Source: Prinia subflava
Taxonomy: Eukaryota; Chordata; Aves; Passeriformes; Cisticolidae
Length of the DNA stretch: 64,000 nt
Reading direction: 5' to 3'
Assembly (NCBI RefSeq): GCF_021018805.1
Contig: NC_086247.1
Span: forward strand, 118,951,094 to 119,015,093
Part shown: positions 12,361 through 26,399 of the stretch, one piece after another
Numbering within the stretch: the stretch's first letter is position 1
Layout: each line of letters begins with the position of its first letter
Notes under the pieces: generated by a model
What the model saw: the letters and a program-made list of their open reading frames with translations, nothing else
What the model was told of the DNA's origin: nothing
Database searches by the model: none
Position numbers and translations under genes: made by a program

Positions 12361-15300
12361 AATGCATTACAGCAATCAAGAAACACATGCAACTTTTACA
12401 ACCTGCCTGGAAGACTTTACCTATGCATGTATAAAGTGATATTAGAAATCAACAATTAGCAACAAAAAAAGAGAAAGTTTATGTACTCTTCCTGACTATC
12501 ACTTACCTGGGCTATTTATGTTGCTATGAAGCCAAGCCACCAGCATTTGTAGCCCAGTTCAACAGTTTGTTGGTTTTGTTTTGTTTTATTTTTCTTAACT
12601 GAGGTCTTAAAAAAAGGTCCAGGAACCACTGGGACAAGAAAATTGCCACAAACTCTGGAAATCTGGGCACTAGCACAGCTGCCTTTTTTATCTCCTGTGC
12701 TTGTGCAAGCAGTGGGTTCCAGCAGCATCACACCACGAGAAGCAGGTTTCAGGCTGTTGGGAGGCTCTCGAGGACAAACACACTCCCAGCAGAACGTCCT
12801 GCTGGCCATCCCTCCAGCTGAACCTCTGGTGGCTTCTGCTGGTGTTACCATCCTGGGCTTGGAGACGCTTCATCTGAACTACTGACCACCTCCAAGGAGT
12901 TAATCTCAACTCCCCAAAAGGCTGGAGTCTCTGAGAAGCTTGGTAATTCCAGTGGCCCTTCACCTTCAGTTTTCAGTGGGATTGTTTTTAATTAAAAGCT
13001 CCTACCTCCAAAGGACATTGAAATAACAAAGCTGCGTACGCGGGTCATAGAATACGTAAACAGGAGATGTGACCACCCAGGTAAAACTGCTGTGCTGCCA
13101 TGTTCAGAAAGGGGCCTATCAGTCTGGTCAGCCTGGGAATGCTTGCCAAGCATGGATTTTAAATGGACAAATATAAAAAACCAAAAAAACGTTTCATACT
13201 ACCGTTACTGTCTTGTTCCCCTCAGAAGATAAAGTATGAGAAGGTGTAAAGTATATATGATTTAAAATGCTGCAAAAGAAATCTTTTGCCCTGATTTCTG
13301 ACATACCTGATTTATCATTAATTGGGTATTCTGCAGCTGAGTGATGCCTGGTCTGCTGCAAATTTTTTTCCTTCCTTCTCTGAGTTTGGGAACTTAACAT
13401 ATTGTAACAAAACTGGTTCAAAAGTAAATTGGAATATTTCAGTTCATTGGACTTTTGTAGCAGTAAACGCTTGTTGGAGAGTTTTCTAATGATCTAGTAT
13501 GCAACTCTATGCAAGTACAAAGCATTATGCCATGCACTGTATTAATGTACACAAAAAATCCAGCTTGCACTTAATATATGGTGAAATATATGTGAATACC
13601 TTCTGCATATATTAGCAGCTCCTGTCAATAAATCATGCTACCTTAGCTCCCCTACGTCCTCACTTTCACTTATTTAATTTTAACAGCATGGTTTTTAAAT
13701 ATAATTACCTAGTTTAAGATGCTGGGGAGGAAAAACCATCTCTTTTCCCATGCCTGCTGCTTCTCTCTGCCTGCTGTGGATCCTGTTCTGTGTGGGCACA
13801 GTGAGGAGCACACAGCCTGGGAGTGTGACTGTGCATTCCTGCTCCTGGGCTTGCCCCTGCCTCATCCCCAAACTGACCCTGCAACACGCCATGGGCAGAA
13901 CAGCTCCACTTCCACTGATTTCTGGTTGGAATCTGCAATGTACTTGTTTTGAATAAGGCTTTGGGCTGTGGTTTGGGGGATTATCTCCTCCTGCTACCTG
14001 ATAATGTGTTTACAGGCTGCCTTGTAACTCTGGAGCAGAGGCTGAGCTGATGGCTGTGAAACAGAAAGCAACAGCCTCGGGTGCTGATGGACAATGGGAA
14101 TGGTGATTTTGGCACCTGGGATTTGGACACTCCTGGAAACTGGCACCCAGGCTTTGAAAAGAGGGTCCTACCTTGCAGTAGGAACCTGTCTTTTATTTAA
14201 GAGTTAAATTAAACAGACTTAAGTTTAAGCCTGTTGTCCCAGAGCTTTTGTGTGTAACTGGGAGTTCCAGAGAAGGGCAGTTGTGCCTGTCCCCAGGGAA
14301 AAAAGAAGTGTATTGACAGACAGGGAATAAGTGAGTCTATTTTCTGCCTGTCCTCTCTAAAAGCTCAGTTTCTGTGGCACTCACCTCTCTGGCACCCAAA
14401 TGACTACATCGTTTCTCCCTTCCCTTCAAATTGTTCAAAATCACTGCCGTCAAGGCTGTCCTTGCCCGTAAATCTGGCCGTGCACCTCATCTCCTTTCTT
14501 TCTTCTGATTTCTTCTAAACACACCAAAGTTTATATCCTTTCCAGCCTCCTGAAAACTCTGCAAAGCCCTTGCTTCTCTGCTGGGTTTCATCAGCTTCTC
14601 TTTCAGTAACTCACACCATCCCTTTTCTAAATTCTTCTGCTTGTGACAGCCCTGACATATGTCACAGCAAAGCCCCTTGGTCATGGTCCTTACCTTCTAA
14701 AAATTGTAGGATGCATTTCCCACTCATTTGTACAAGGAGAGAGGGGATTATCCTTAAACTTGAGTCCCCAAGAACTGTCCTTGAGCACCAGTTGTTTATG
14801 AGGAATAACAGTAATAAGTCCCCTGTTAGCTGCATTTGGGGACAATTCAATACACTCGGCTGCCACACACAGTCAGGAGATGTATTTTAAAAAGATGACC
14901 AGAATAAACCCAAGAGGAGGAAATCAGTGCTGTGCTGTGGTTCTTTGATGATATTTAAGTCTATCATGCACAATGCTAAAAGATGTTTAAAGAGCTGTTG
15001 GAAAAATTACATTTTAATTCACAAAGGATGAGGCAATGAGAGCACTTTCTAAAAGACTTTCAAGTCCTTTCTCTGATAGTTTTGCCTAAGGAGATGGATA
15101 TGGCAAAGCAAGGGTCCCTTCCCTGGAAAGCATTCCCTTGCAAGGAAAGCACAGAATAATGGGTTATTGAATTTTGCTACGGGCAGCACAAGGTACTGGC
15201 AAAAGCACAGATAACTGGTGAATGCAAAATTTGGATCAGGAATTTGGATCAGAGTAGCTGATGCTTATTAATCTGCTAAGAGACTAAACAACTTGTAAAC

Positions 15301-16290
15301 CATTAGAGCATTTCCAGACCTTAACCAAAGAGAAAAAAAAGGAACAAAGCCTAAGCAAATGAGCCATTTGTGTCTTTAATGAACACAGTCAGTGAAAAAC
15401 CCCCTCAATATTAGTATGTCCAGTTCCATGTCCAGCAATGTGCTCTGTGCAGAAGGCTGGTGTCACTCCAGGGCTGAAAAGGCCAGAGCAAAGTCTGGGC
15501 ACAGGTTTTCATTGCATCAGTAATTACTGGGGCATTTAGGAGGATGGCCCTGAACCAGCTCAGCCAGGGAAGGCTGCATTTGAAAGGATGGCCAGGCCAA
15601 ATTATATTAGAGGAGTGTACTCCTGATGTATATTACATTAGTGGCTACTTCCCTCCCTCCATCCCTGACAAAATCTTGGCAGTTAAAAGGCACTGAGTTA
15701 CAGCCCTGGCCTTTTACAGCTTTGAATTCACTCTGACAGTTTCCCTGAGCATCTGAGGGAGGCTCCAGTTTGGACGCATAATCTTCTCCAGTGACAGAGA
15801 AGAGGGTTTAAAAAGACAAATTTTGCTGCAGCCTTCCCACACACAACTGAGAAAGTAGCCCTCCTGCATGGAGTGCTGCTCAGGACTTTCTTTGGAAAGG
15901 AGTGGGAAGGAGAATGATGGAGCTGAACCCCTCAAAGCCCCTGACTGAAATATCCCCCCTGCAGCCCCCCATAATTCCTAGGCTAGCTCAGATCCTAGAG
16001 GGCTTTGGAGGAATATTTCAGGGACAAGGCAAAAGATTCCAAAAGAGGCTCTAACCCCCACATGTAGTCCAAGATGTTTATTTCAGATGGTTTCCAGGGG
16101 GAAAAGAGGACAAATGAGGAAGAACAGGGCCTTATCTAGTCTCTTAAGGAGAGATAGTTGGAATTCAGCCAATAAGGTCAGAAAGGTGAGGAAGGGTTAA
16201 ACTACATGGTTACAGACTCCAGGAGTCTCTGGGGAAGGACAAACCATTCCCCAGAGAAATACAACACCAGACAGCCAAGCCAAGGGGTGT
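12361..16290. other. Intergenic, no gene recognised
   Basis: Non-coding sequence with only short chance frames on both strands. About 15950-16290 is compositionally different, with C-rich runs and gatgtttatttcag, an AATAAA on the minus strand. It could be a worn minus-strand LTR fragment beside the solo LTR, but I could not establish its ends. Confidence 0.5.
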
Positions 16291-17080
16291 TGTTGGGGGT
16301 TAGATTTGGTTTTTTTTTTCCTCTCACAGAATTTTTTCCCATAAGTTTCCAAGAGGCCTTGATGACTACTTAGTCAGAACAAAAGGAGTACTTGAGGGAT
16401 ATGGCAGCACAAGGCTACACCTATTGTTTATGAGTCCCTGGGAGTGTCCCTCAGAGGGGAGAGATGATTAGCTTTGGGGAAAGGCAAAAAGACAGATCTG
16501 GGGGAGGGGGAGGCACTCTTGCTCTCAGCGCCGAGGAGGACGGTCAGGCTGCCCTCTGCCTCTGCCTCGTCCTGGGAAATCTATCGTCATCTGCTGTGTA
16601 CCCGGGAATCCTGAGCTCGCTTTCTCCAGCCTCTCCCACCACCGCCGCTGCTTCTTCGGAGCTTTGAGGCTCTCCTGCTACTCTGTGTCCCTGCACTGCC
16701 CAGCCCTGCCGGGACACCCCTGCTGCTCCAGCTGCCAGCGCAGAGCTCCTCATCTCATCCACCAGCCCGGGACTTTTCCTTCCTTCCAGCTCGGCCTCTC
16801 GGAGCCCTGCAGGGGCGCCGAGATCAAAATGCTCTGGGCTTTTGTAAAGGGAAGCCCTCAAGGTTCTTGGTTCTGTTTATTATTGATGCTGTAGTTGTTG
16901 TTTGTTTGTCATTTTTTCATATATACTAGTAAAGAACTGTTATTCCTACCCCCATACCTCTGTCTGAAAGCTCCTTTAACTTTTTAAATTGGAATAATTT
17001 GGAGGGAGGGGATTGGAATTCTCCATCTCTAGGGAGGTCCTGCCCCTTCCTAGCAGATATCTGTCTTTCAAACCAAGACA
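16291..17080 (+). mobile_element. Solo LTR of an endogenous retrovirus (songbird-type)
   Basis: The element begins TGTTGGGGGTTAG and ends ACCAAGACA, so it has TG...CA termini and is about 790 bases long. Its 3' part contains taaagaactgttattcctac, ccccatacctctgtctga, ggagggagggga and tctttcaaaccaagaca, a pattern I recognise from abundant songbird solo LTRs. The inner part (16500-16830) is GC-rich, as in LTR promoter regions. Flanking pentamers are ggtgt on the left and gatgt on the right, a plausible 5-bp target-site duplication with one mismatch. No gag, pol or env frame adjoins, so this is a single LTR left by recombination. Confidence 0.7.
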
Positions 17081-20000
17081 GATGTAAGAGGACATCGCAT
17101 GGAGCAGGAGCCATTCTGGTCAATGTGGCTGTGGTGGGAGGGGGCCTCATGATGCCACACGTGCACCAGGGCATCTCATGTTCTTTGGGAAAAGCTGTCT
17201 GCAGTGCTGTCCCCAGGGCTAATGGTGCTGGTGGCGTCTCCTGCAGGACACAGGGAAGGACAGAGCACTCCCTGAGCTGTTTTGCAGGTGCAGCTGGGAG
17301 CCTGCCTCTGATAACACAAACACAGAGGTTCGACAGAGCAGGAATCTGAGTTAATGGCACAATAAATCAGCCAGGAGGAAGAGGAAGTAACATTAACCTA
17401 CTCACACAGCAGCATGTTTAGTATATTTAGAAACCTGGCAACTGACAACCCTCTCTTAGCCTGTCTAAAGTTTCACCATTCAATGAGTGAATAAAGTGAC
17501 ATCAGCATTCAATTCAAGCCCATGGCAAGGTGTCTTTGACCCTTGTGCCAGGTGTGGAGGAAGCTTTCAGAATTCATCTTTAAGAGCAGCCAGAGCCCTG
17601 CCAGGGCCCGTAGCATCCTCTGTAGGGTAAACAGGGGAGTGGGTGTTGATGGTTCTTCACTGTCACCCTCCTGGGGGGGAGAGACACCTTTGGAATTTCC
17701 CACTGAACCCCTACAGAGTGCTGACTTACACCGTGGAAATGCAGGCATGTAACACTTTCCTTTGCCCTCCTAACCAGAACATCCCCATTTTGGTGCAGGA
17801 AAGAACCACTCAAGAACCCCATCTGTTCCCTGAACCCTTTGTGGGATCCCAGAAACTCTTTATTGACTTATTTTGTTTGGAAGAGCTACCGCTGCTGCCT
17901 GCCTTGGTCATTTCAATTAGCCACATAACCCTGTGAAACTCATCATGCATGAGTGGGGAGAGGCTGTGCTGAGCCAGTCAGACATTTGGGGCAGGTTATG
18001 TTTGGTGCTTCCTATGCCTTCCTCTTGGAGGTTATTTGATGGACAAATGGCGAAATAAAGGAGCCTGACAACCCTGATGCTTCATAGCAATGTAAATTTT
18101 TTATACTCATTTCCGCTGGGTTTGACATTTTGGCCGCCTGGCACTACTGCTCTGAGGACAGGATGTACCAAGAAAGAGTACATTGAGGACTGCTCAGGTT
18201 TTCAGTTGTTAGCAGATTTAAAGGGGAGGATGACTGATGAGAGGTGAGAAACAGAATAGTTCAGGCAACTGAACTGTACAGAACTGGCTGGTTGAAATGT
18301 GTATATCATGGGCCAAGGTCCACAGGGGGACTGGTTGTGAAATACAATGAAATGCTGGGTTTACACTGTGATGCCCCAGTACAATCAGACCAACCATCAT
18401 AGAGCAGGTGGTGGCTGTAGTGACAAGTTACTGTTTTGCTGTCATTTGAGCAGAGGTGGGTTATCAAACCCAGTAGCAGAAGCATGGGATCAGAGGGAAA
18501 AGCTGGCAATCTCGCTGGTCTCGGTGGGCGCAGTGAAGGGCAGAGAGGCTTGCTCTGTGCCAGGACTTTTTGAGCAAGACAATATCTGGTGTGAAAGGCT
18601 GCAGGATTACAGCTTCTAAATAAAGCTCCCAGAGCTGTACCTGTTGCTGCCTGGGGTCAGCAAGCTCTGTCTTATGCTGTCTGAGACTGAGCTCTTATGC
18701 TGACCTAAAGATGTCAAATACTTGTCCTCTGCTCCACACTGTCACATTATTTGATGAGCAATTATGTCCCGTAGGTTTGTCAGGGAGTCACCATGTGGCA
18801 GGGAGGATTAAACTGCCCCGATGAGCCTATGGAATAAATAGCTTGACATAAGAGAGATTGTGCTGGGTATTGGCAAGGAAGCAGCAAGCCCTAAGGACAT
18901 GCAAATAATGTGTTTATTCCTCCTGTGTTCAGCAGTCAAGTAGCTGTCAGGCCATTTACAAGGGGAATCCCCTGCTCTCTCTATCAGTACTGCTCCTGCA
19001 TTTTGCAGCCCTGAGGATGGCTGGCTCCAGCTTAACCTCTCTACGGCAAGACTCCTTCAGTATTTTTTGTCTCTTTCTGTTTTAATAAAAAAGTGAGAAT
19101 AAATAGCTATTTTTGAAAAGTTCTATTGGTGTAGGAATACCCTGTTTCTATGTGTTCTTAGGCATCTCCATCAATAGAGCAGAAAGCAGGGCTCCATTTG
19201 AGATGGTCGATAGACAAAAAAAAAAATAAAATTAATGCGGACAGATAAATCCTCTTCCTGGATGGATAACAGCTACATACTCACAGGCTGGGAACATTGC
19301 CTGATGATACAGGGTTAAGAAAATGTAAATTAATATTTAATTACTTTATCCAAAGCAGAAGAGCTTGGACAGGAGGGAGTCCTATTTCAGAAGGAGAGTG
19401 GTCTGGATATATGAACTCTCCACACAAGACTTATATAAGTAAACAAAGTGCTATATGAAGAAACCTCTTGGCTAGCTGACAAGAAGCATGTCCAAGTGCT
19501 TTGAAATAGTCCAGGGTTTTCCCCAGATTCTGCCCAGGGGCTGGTTTGAGCCCCAGGAGCCATCAGCCTGCTCAAGGTGACTGATGAAGTGTGAGGTGGG
19601 GATAAGTAACAGCAACTATTTATACACTGAGAGTGCACTGTAGGTGGAAGGTGAGAGAATATAGATCCTTAAAAGATTCGTGGGGAAGGAAAGAGAATTT
19701 AGTAAGCTGGACTGGAGAAAATAACTAGTGAAATGTCCTGGCACAGTCCTCGGAGTGACGGGGACGTTCAGTACATCCCGACCAGGAGAGGAGCACGTGC
19801 AAGAAGGTTCCTGCTGAGGCAGAACTGCCTGAACTCACACACGGGTAGGGGCACAGAACACAGCTGTGTGGGAGAGCAGGCCTCTTGCTCTTGGTGGGGG
19901 GGTTTTGGCAAGAAAGCCTCTCCCAGCTGCCCCAGGGCTCGGAGGGGCACAGGTTTCACAGACAGGCACAGCACTGTGCTGCACCCAGCCCTGTCCTGCT

Positions 20001-20944
20001 TGTGGGGCAGAGGTGTTCGTTGGTTTGGGAAAGCTGCTGCTGCTCCCTTGTGTGCTGCATGGAGTGCTGGGCTCAGCCAGTGTCGAGTCTGAGGCCACAG
20101 ATCAGCTGTCACCTGTGGGAGAGGGAGGTGGGCGGGGGGGGGACAGCAGAGCAGAGGCTGCACTGCCCAGCTCCTCCCGCTTGCGGGAAGAGGTTGGGTA
20201 CCAGCTGCTAAGCAAGAAAGCAAGTGGAAAACCATGACCCATAGGAAACTATGTGAGGCACATCTGGTCTCTCAAGACTACAGATGGGCTGCTGATACCA
20301 ACACTGGAAACAGATGCTAAACTGATTGGAAATGATTTTGGCAGAAAGCCATAGCTGGAGCAGGAGCACTGGTACAAACGAATTGATGAAAAATGCATTC
20401 CGAAATCTCAGATCTGTTTGATTTTGGGAAAGCAGTGAGCTGTTTTCTCTTTGGCATTGCTGTAGGGCTTTGCACAGGCCACACACCAGTGTATCTTGCT
20501 GAAAGCAGTGAGCTACAGGCAGAGAAAGCAGCCAAATGCTGCTGGTTGGCACCAGCACACACTGGGGAAGCAGCATCTTAGTGAAGCTCCTTGGCTGACA
20601 GCTCTGGAAGGATGGGAGTATCACCAATCTCAGCTCCTCCTGCTGCAGGCAGAACTCCTGCACTCATGGTGACACCTCCCTAGGGTCGTGGGTAAACAAT
20701 CAAAGACCCTGGAGAAATTCTACCAGGCCTCACAAGCTGGGACACCGGCAAAGAAATACAGGTTGGTAAAAGGGGAAGGCTAGGGGAACGCCAGAACACA
20801 ACAAAAGCTGGAAAAGCCTTTTTCCCTAATCCCTAAAGCTGGGGGTTGAGCCTGTTGTGCCATCAGTGCAGCTTCTCTAAGAACCATCCACTCATAGGGA
20901 CAGGGCAGGGAAACTGGAAGCTTTCTAAGGCTGATTTTGGTGGG

Positions 20945-20946
<2 letters not shown>
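17081..20946. other. Intergenic, no gene recognised
   Basis: Nothing firmly identifiable. A GC-richer patch at 19730-20240 is open on both strands (up to 155 codons on minus), which is typical of composition rather than coding. The frames lack recognisable domains and are not bounded by convincing splice sites. Confidence 0.5.

Positions 20947-20987
<41 letters not shown>
20947..20987 (-). repeat. Uninterrupted T41 run (poly(A) on minus strand)
   Basis: A pure run of 41 T residues between gtgggtc and ggcagc. It may be the tail of a minus-strand retroposed sequence or an expanded mononucleotide tract. No cognate processed gene is recognisable on its right side. Confidence 0.85.
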
Positions 20988-20988
<1 letters not shown>

Positions 20989-22570
20989 GCAGCATACAAG
21001 AAACAAATCTAAAACCTGTGTTAGACACAGGAGGAGTGGAATAAATATCTGTTTAATAAGAAATGCATTTGGGTCAATGTATTGAAATATTAGGAAAAAA
21101 CACATGGTGACATCTTGGACAAAACATCCCAATGGACAGACACCTGGTTACACCAATGTCTGGAAATATCTGCTGTACTGCAGCATCTCCTGCAATTCCT
21201 TGTACTTGTGCTTGGTTCTTATTCTACCAGTTCTCAAATGATAAAACTTCTCCTTGTGGCTAAAATTCAGGGAACAACTTTGCATAAACATATTAAACTG
21301 ATGTTTAAAACCTGTACTCCAGGTTTTGCTGTAGTGCTGAATTATGGTCCCATATTGTGCATTTCAATAGGTTTTTATTTCCTAGAGGTCAGCAAAACTG
21401 CTTGCCAGCCTCATGCTGCCCACAGAGCAGGCAGGGTTTCCAGCTGGGCTGAAAGGAAACCAGCCCACTGGAGGTTTCACTCTGACTCATTGCATTGGTC
21501 ATAACTTTGTTGCTGTGAGCTTGCACTGTCTCTCCCTCTTAAAATCAGAAAATACAGTTTTTATCCATACATATGAACCCTAAGGAAAAAGAAGATTTAA
21601 GGATATTTTGGTTATTACAGATTCTAATGTGTCCTCTTTGACCTTCCCATTTTAACAACAGCACCTGTGTGTTCCTACAAACCCTACATGCTCAGCACAC
21701 CAATTCCTTATTTTGCACCATGGATCTAGATTCCTGCAGGGACAGGAATTTAGCAGCCAGTATCACAGCCCCTGACCTTTACGAACAAATACAGCAAACT
21801 GTCAAAGCTGGAGCTCTTTCTGCAGTTCATCTGGGATCCTGTCATGGCAACAGATTCATTTTTGTAATAGGCAGAAGTTGCAGTGAGGTGCCACTTGCCT
21901 GGGAGGTATCATTTGTGCATGGGATTTCTACCAGAACAGGTCTGTACAGTGCTGCTGTTCAGGAGATGAGGTGGTTTGCAGAGGGGACCGACGACTCGTG
22001 CTCAGTCCTCGCTGAAACAAACTCCTGGCCCTGGCAAGGATGATGCTCTGGGGCCAACTGCAATTAGAAGGATTCAGAATCTCCTGTCTCCCACGGGAGG
22101 CAGCAGCTCTGGCTGAGCAGTGCTGCTGCAAAGGGATATGTGCACCCCATCCCACCCCGGCACAGGGCTGGTACGGCACAGGCAAAGGCTCCTCTGCAGC
22201 TGAGAAAATGCCCCTGCCACAGCTCTCTGCCTGGTTGTTGCCATTTAACAGAGGGACTTACCTTGCTAAAGACGCACGACTGGGTATCACAGATCTGCTG
22301 TCAGGTCCATGCTGTCTTCAGATGGAAAAAGAAAAGGGAGAGGAAAGGGAAATGTTCCACCCACATTAAGGAGCACCAGTCCTTGTCCACATCTTGAGAT
22401 GACCACACAGGAGTTTCTGAAGTCTTTGAAATCTCTGTGGAAGAGGTTCAAGTCCAAGATCAAATAATACATGTAACTTGAAAACGAATTCCTCTCACAC
22501 TGCCCGGCTGGGGTTTGTAACTGCAATCTTCACACATTTACACTGGCCAAGGACCCACAAGCACGTGCCA
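20988..22570. other. Intergenic, no gene recognised
   Basis: Non-coding as far as can be seen. MTURN, the gene that follows PLEKHA8 in mammals, was looked for between PLEKHA8 and COLQ and not found. Confidence 0.5.
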
Positions 22571-24548
22571 GACACAGCTTTTATTCTCACAGTCCAAACA
22601 GGCTTCACGTGTGCTGACATTCTTCATACAAAGATAAATACAGGCAGTTTCTGTCAACCAGAAACATTTGCTTTGACTGCTCACACAGTACCCATAACAA
22701 ATGCAGTCCTGAGGAGCACTTTAGGCCCTATACTGCAATAAAAGAAACAGAATCCATGCAAGGAGAAAACGAGATTTAAAAGCATGCTTATTTAAAATAA
22801 GTTTATTATAATGAAATAATATAAAAGTCTGTCAAAGTCTTAACAATGCTCCAAAGGAAGAGACAGATGCTGTATGATTTGAGATGATGCAGACTGGAAA
22901 CTTCAGAGTATTTCAGACCGAACTACTTATGACAGCACAATTTGTGCAAAGCTTACACTGAGAGAGGTGATTTGGAGGGCGTGAACAAGCCCTTAGAATT
23001 CAGTAAATTTAAAGTGTGAGGTGATATACCTTCTCTTTGTCTTTAAATGTATTCAGTATGTACATATTTTAGTATGTAAAGTAAGGCTTACATTAAGCTT
23101 AGCTTGACATTGATAAAAATGTATGCCCAGAAGTGGCTTGAAAAAAGGAGAATAGGAAACCATAAAAGCAAGCTGCCTTCGTTTTCAGTTTAATTATTGT
23201 ATTCTGGAATGCAATTTACTCATTTAGTTTCAAGTAGACATAAATCTCAAACTTTCAACATGGCTTTAAATAAAGGAATCAATAATTTTTGGACCCCTTG
23301 AATGCTGAAATGCAAAAGAAAGTTGGCACACTTAGTGTTAAGCAGGAATAAGGAAATGAAAACTAGGAACTTTCATATTTTAAAAATCCAGCTTTAGCAC
23401 ATCTGAAGTATGTGGGGGAGAAATCTTACACCACAAAAGGGATATTAAAAATGATGGTCTAAGACTGCATTTTGAAGACCTGCATGCCAGTGGGATGGTG
23501 CACGTGTAAGCGAAACATATGCCTATGTCATAACTTCAAAGCAAGTGCTTAAATCCTTGTGTCAACTGTGAGCTATGGCCTGGGTTTGCTCAGAGCCAGT
23601 AAGTGCACTATGACACTCCTCCTGCACGAGGGAGATTTTATATTGCTTAGAGCAAGCAGAAGTTTGGAAGGTTTGTTCAGCAGGGGGCTACAGAAGGCAT
23701 GAATTCAGTTATTTCCACACCACTTTCTTTTTTTTTGTTTGTTTTGTTATCTGCGCTAGGCAGGCAAGACAACAGAAATAAGTAAACTAAAACAACAAAT
23801 CCAAAAACACTTGTGCTTTCATTTCTGTGAGGCAGAACACCCAAGTCTGAAATGTCCTAATTTACATTGCCTGCCAAAGAATTCATTTCTGAATATCCAA
23901 GTTTGTATTTGAATGCCTTACAACACATCCTGCTTTGCTCTGACAGCAACAGCTTTGATAGCAAAGCAGATGCCAGTGGGTAGAAAGGAAGGACTGGGTA
24001 GGGAAAAAGGTCAAGACAGCCAGGAACATGCTAATGATCTTTCCTGGTGTCTGAAAGGCAGTTTAAGCTTCCCTAAAGGTTTTCACAAAAGCTGAAGTGA
24101 CAATGGTTAAAAAGTGCAGCATATGGAGATGTGTAGCACTTTTTTCTGTAATGGCCCACACCCTCCCTTTGCCAAAGCAGGCTACAAATACCTGGGGTAG
24201 ATTTTTAGGCATACTTTTATATGTCCAACCAACCAAACAACACTTTTCAAACTAGGAAAGATTTTAAAAGCAAACAGCTGAAATTTAAATCCTGGTGATA
24301 CTTCACAAAAAGCTTGTAAGTGAAGGTACATGGCCCTTAACTTTAAATGCATCTGTTAAAGGGAGATCCACAGCACAACAGAGTCGAGACAGGATGTTTC
24401 AATGGCTCGTTATGTTTACACTAAAGCACTTGAGTATGCAGTTCTACAATTGTAATGTCACAGAACTCCAACATGGAACAGAGTATGGTGTCTTTAAATA
24501 GCAGAGGGGACTCCAGAACACAGCTTGATTAAAAAAATACAAAACACA

Positions 24549-24567
24549 AAATAAATAAAATAAATAA
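24549..24567. repeat. AAAT-type simple repeat
   Basis: Short aataaataaaataaataaaa tract in the PLEKHA8 3' flank. It contains several plus-strand AATAAA hexamers, which are not read as poly(A) signals because no plus-strand gene ends here. Confidence 0.6.
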
Positions 24568-26399
24568 AAGTGTCCCATTGCTCAGCAGAACTCGACTGAA
24601 ATTGAGAGCTCTGCTCTATGCCAATGACATTATATAACAAAGATGTGATCATGGTCTCTATTCAAATATGCTGACTGCAATTATTCAGTACTAGACAGCA
24701 CTTCCATCAGATTGCTTTGGGATTTCCCATGTCCCAGCAAGGATGCACACTGCATGGACACTGCCTGTCTCACATGCTGTATCAGAGTTCTAGGCTCAGC
24801 TATACTACCTTCACAAAAAGCAGCCTTACTCCCTGCTAGGGTAAGGCAGTGATTACTCTTATTTCACCTTGGGTAAGTAAAATCCCTGAGAATATGCAAC
24901 TGTTAGACGTTGAAGGAAACAGCCAAAAGCATTTCTAAAGGGAAGGGATGCAAAACTTCAGACTAGCACGACTTAACAAACCAAAGAATGTGAAGTACAC
25001 AGAGCCAGGGTGCAGTGAGAGTCATGTGGATCTCTATCAGTGTGCAGGTCAGTTGATCATAAATGTCAGCCATTAGAAAAAAACACAACAAAGAAAATAA
25101 CCCTAACTAACTAACAAACCAAACAAATGAAACAGAAAACACTGACCTTCTCTCCAGTTCTAAATATGAAGGCCAAAAGTTAGTTGCTTGTTCTCTACAG
25201 TTATTCTACTGAAATGCCATTCTCTCTGCTTGCCAAACTGACACCACAGAAAAAGACAGTGAGTTGTCTATCAGTGCATTTGGTTCCACTTGGTGGTCTG
25301 GTCTACGACATCCTGAGAGGTGTAACTTGGAGTTCAGCTCTGAATGTGCCACATGGGTTTCTGTCTCAGTGGTGGTTTGACTGGAAAGAGGGCATTCAGA
25401 AGTCTTAGAAGTGCTCAACGCCCTGCAAAAGCAGTGCATGGTGAAGTGCAAGTTTTGAAGGAAAGGAGACCTCGCTCAGTTCCTTCTCTGCAAGGCCCCT
25501 GTTTAACAACAAGCACAGAGGGGTCTTCTGAAGCCATGGTCTCCTAAGAACCCTCTCAAGCACCAATTCCAGAGTTCAGAAAAAACAACTTTACACAGAA
25601 CAGCAAGATGAGAAAGTCTGCTCTGAGGCAGGATGCTATGCTGATTAGAGAACATGTAATACAGAACACTCTCCCTGCTTGTTGGATGACAGAAGAATGG
25701 TTCAAGTTAGTAACTGGAGCTGGTAGCCCAATGAAGCTCTTCTTTACCTACAAAATAAAGTCTCCTGACTTTTTGAAACAAATTTTGCATCTGACGCACA
25801 CCCAACAAACTAGTGGTTCTCCTTCTAGTTAAAAAACAAAAATGAAACAGAAACCCCAAAAATACCTCCAAATACTCTGAGCTGAATATGCTTTCCTACT
25901 ACAGGAAAAACTTGGGGCAAAAAGGAATTGCAATTTTTTGTGATCTGACACTAAATCTCTAGAGAAGAGGGATCTCTTCCTGGTCTTCCTATGACCTAGC
26001 TGATATTTTGTGGAAATGTCACTTCATTATCTTCATTATCTTTCCAGGTCATTCAGCTAAAAACTGTTACAGTGAAGTTTCCCACCAAACAGCTGAAAAC
26101 TGTGAGGAAACCACAAAGGGTGGAAAGTTGGTTGTTCTCCTACAGGGGTGGTTTCTTTGGATTTATGCTCAGAAGCAGCAGACAACAATCCCAAAGGCTC
26201 TCAGCTTCATTTTTAGCACTGTGAGTAGTGAAATAATTGAATAGAGCTTTGGTCAAAAGTTTTGACTTTGTACTCACACATATACTACTTAATTTAAGAA
26301 AATCCACAAAACTAAAACCTGATTCTTTCTGATTGCTCTTGAGTACCTAGGAACTACAGATAGGTAAGACTCGGAATATGACAGAGCAAGAAGTCATAC

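Noticed and set aside
19733..20237. Frames of 108-155 codons on both strands
   Set aside because: Both strands are open at once, with low-information composition, no domains and no splice support.
12361..22570. MTURN, the mammalian neighbour of PLEKHA8
   Set aside because: No frame on either strand resembles the MTURN protein, so it is not claimed in this window.
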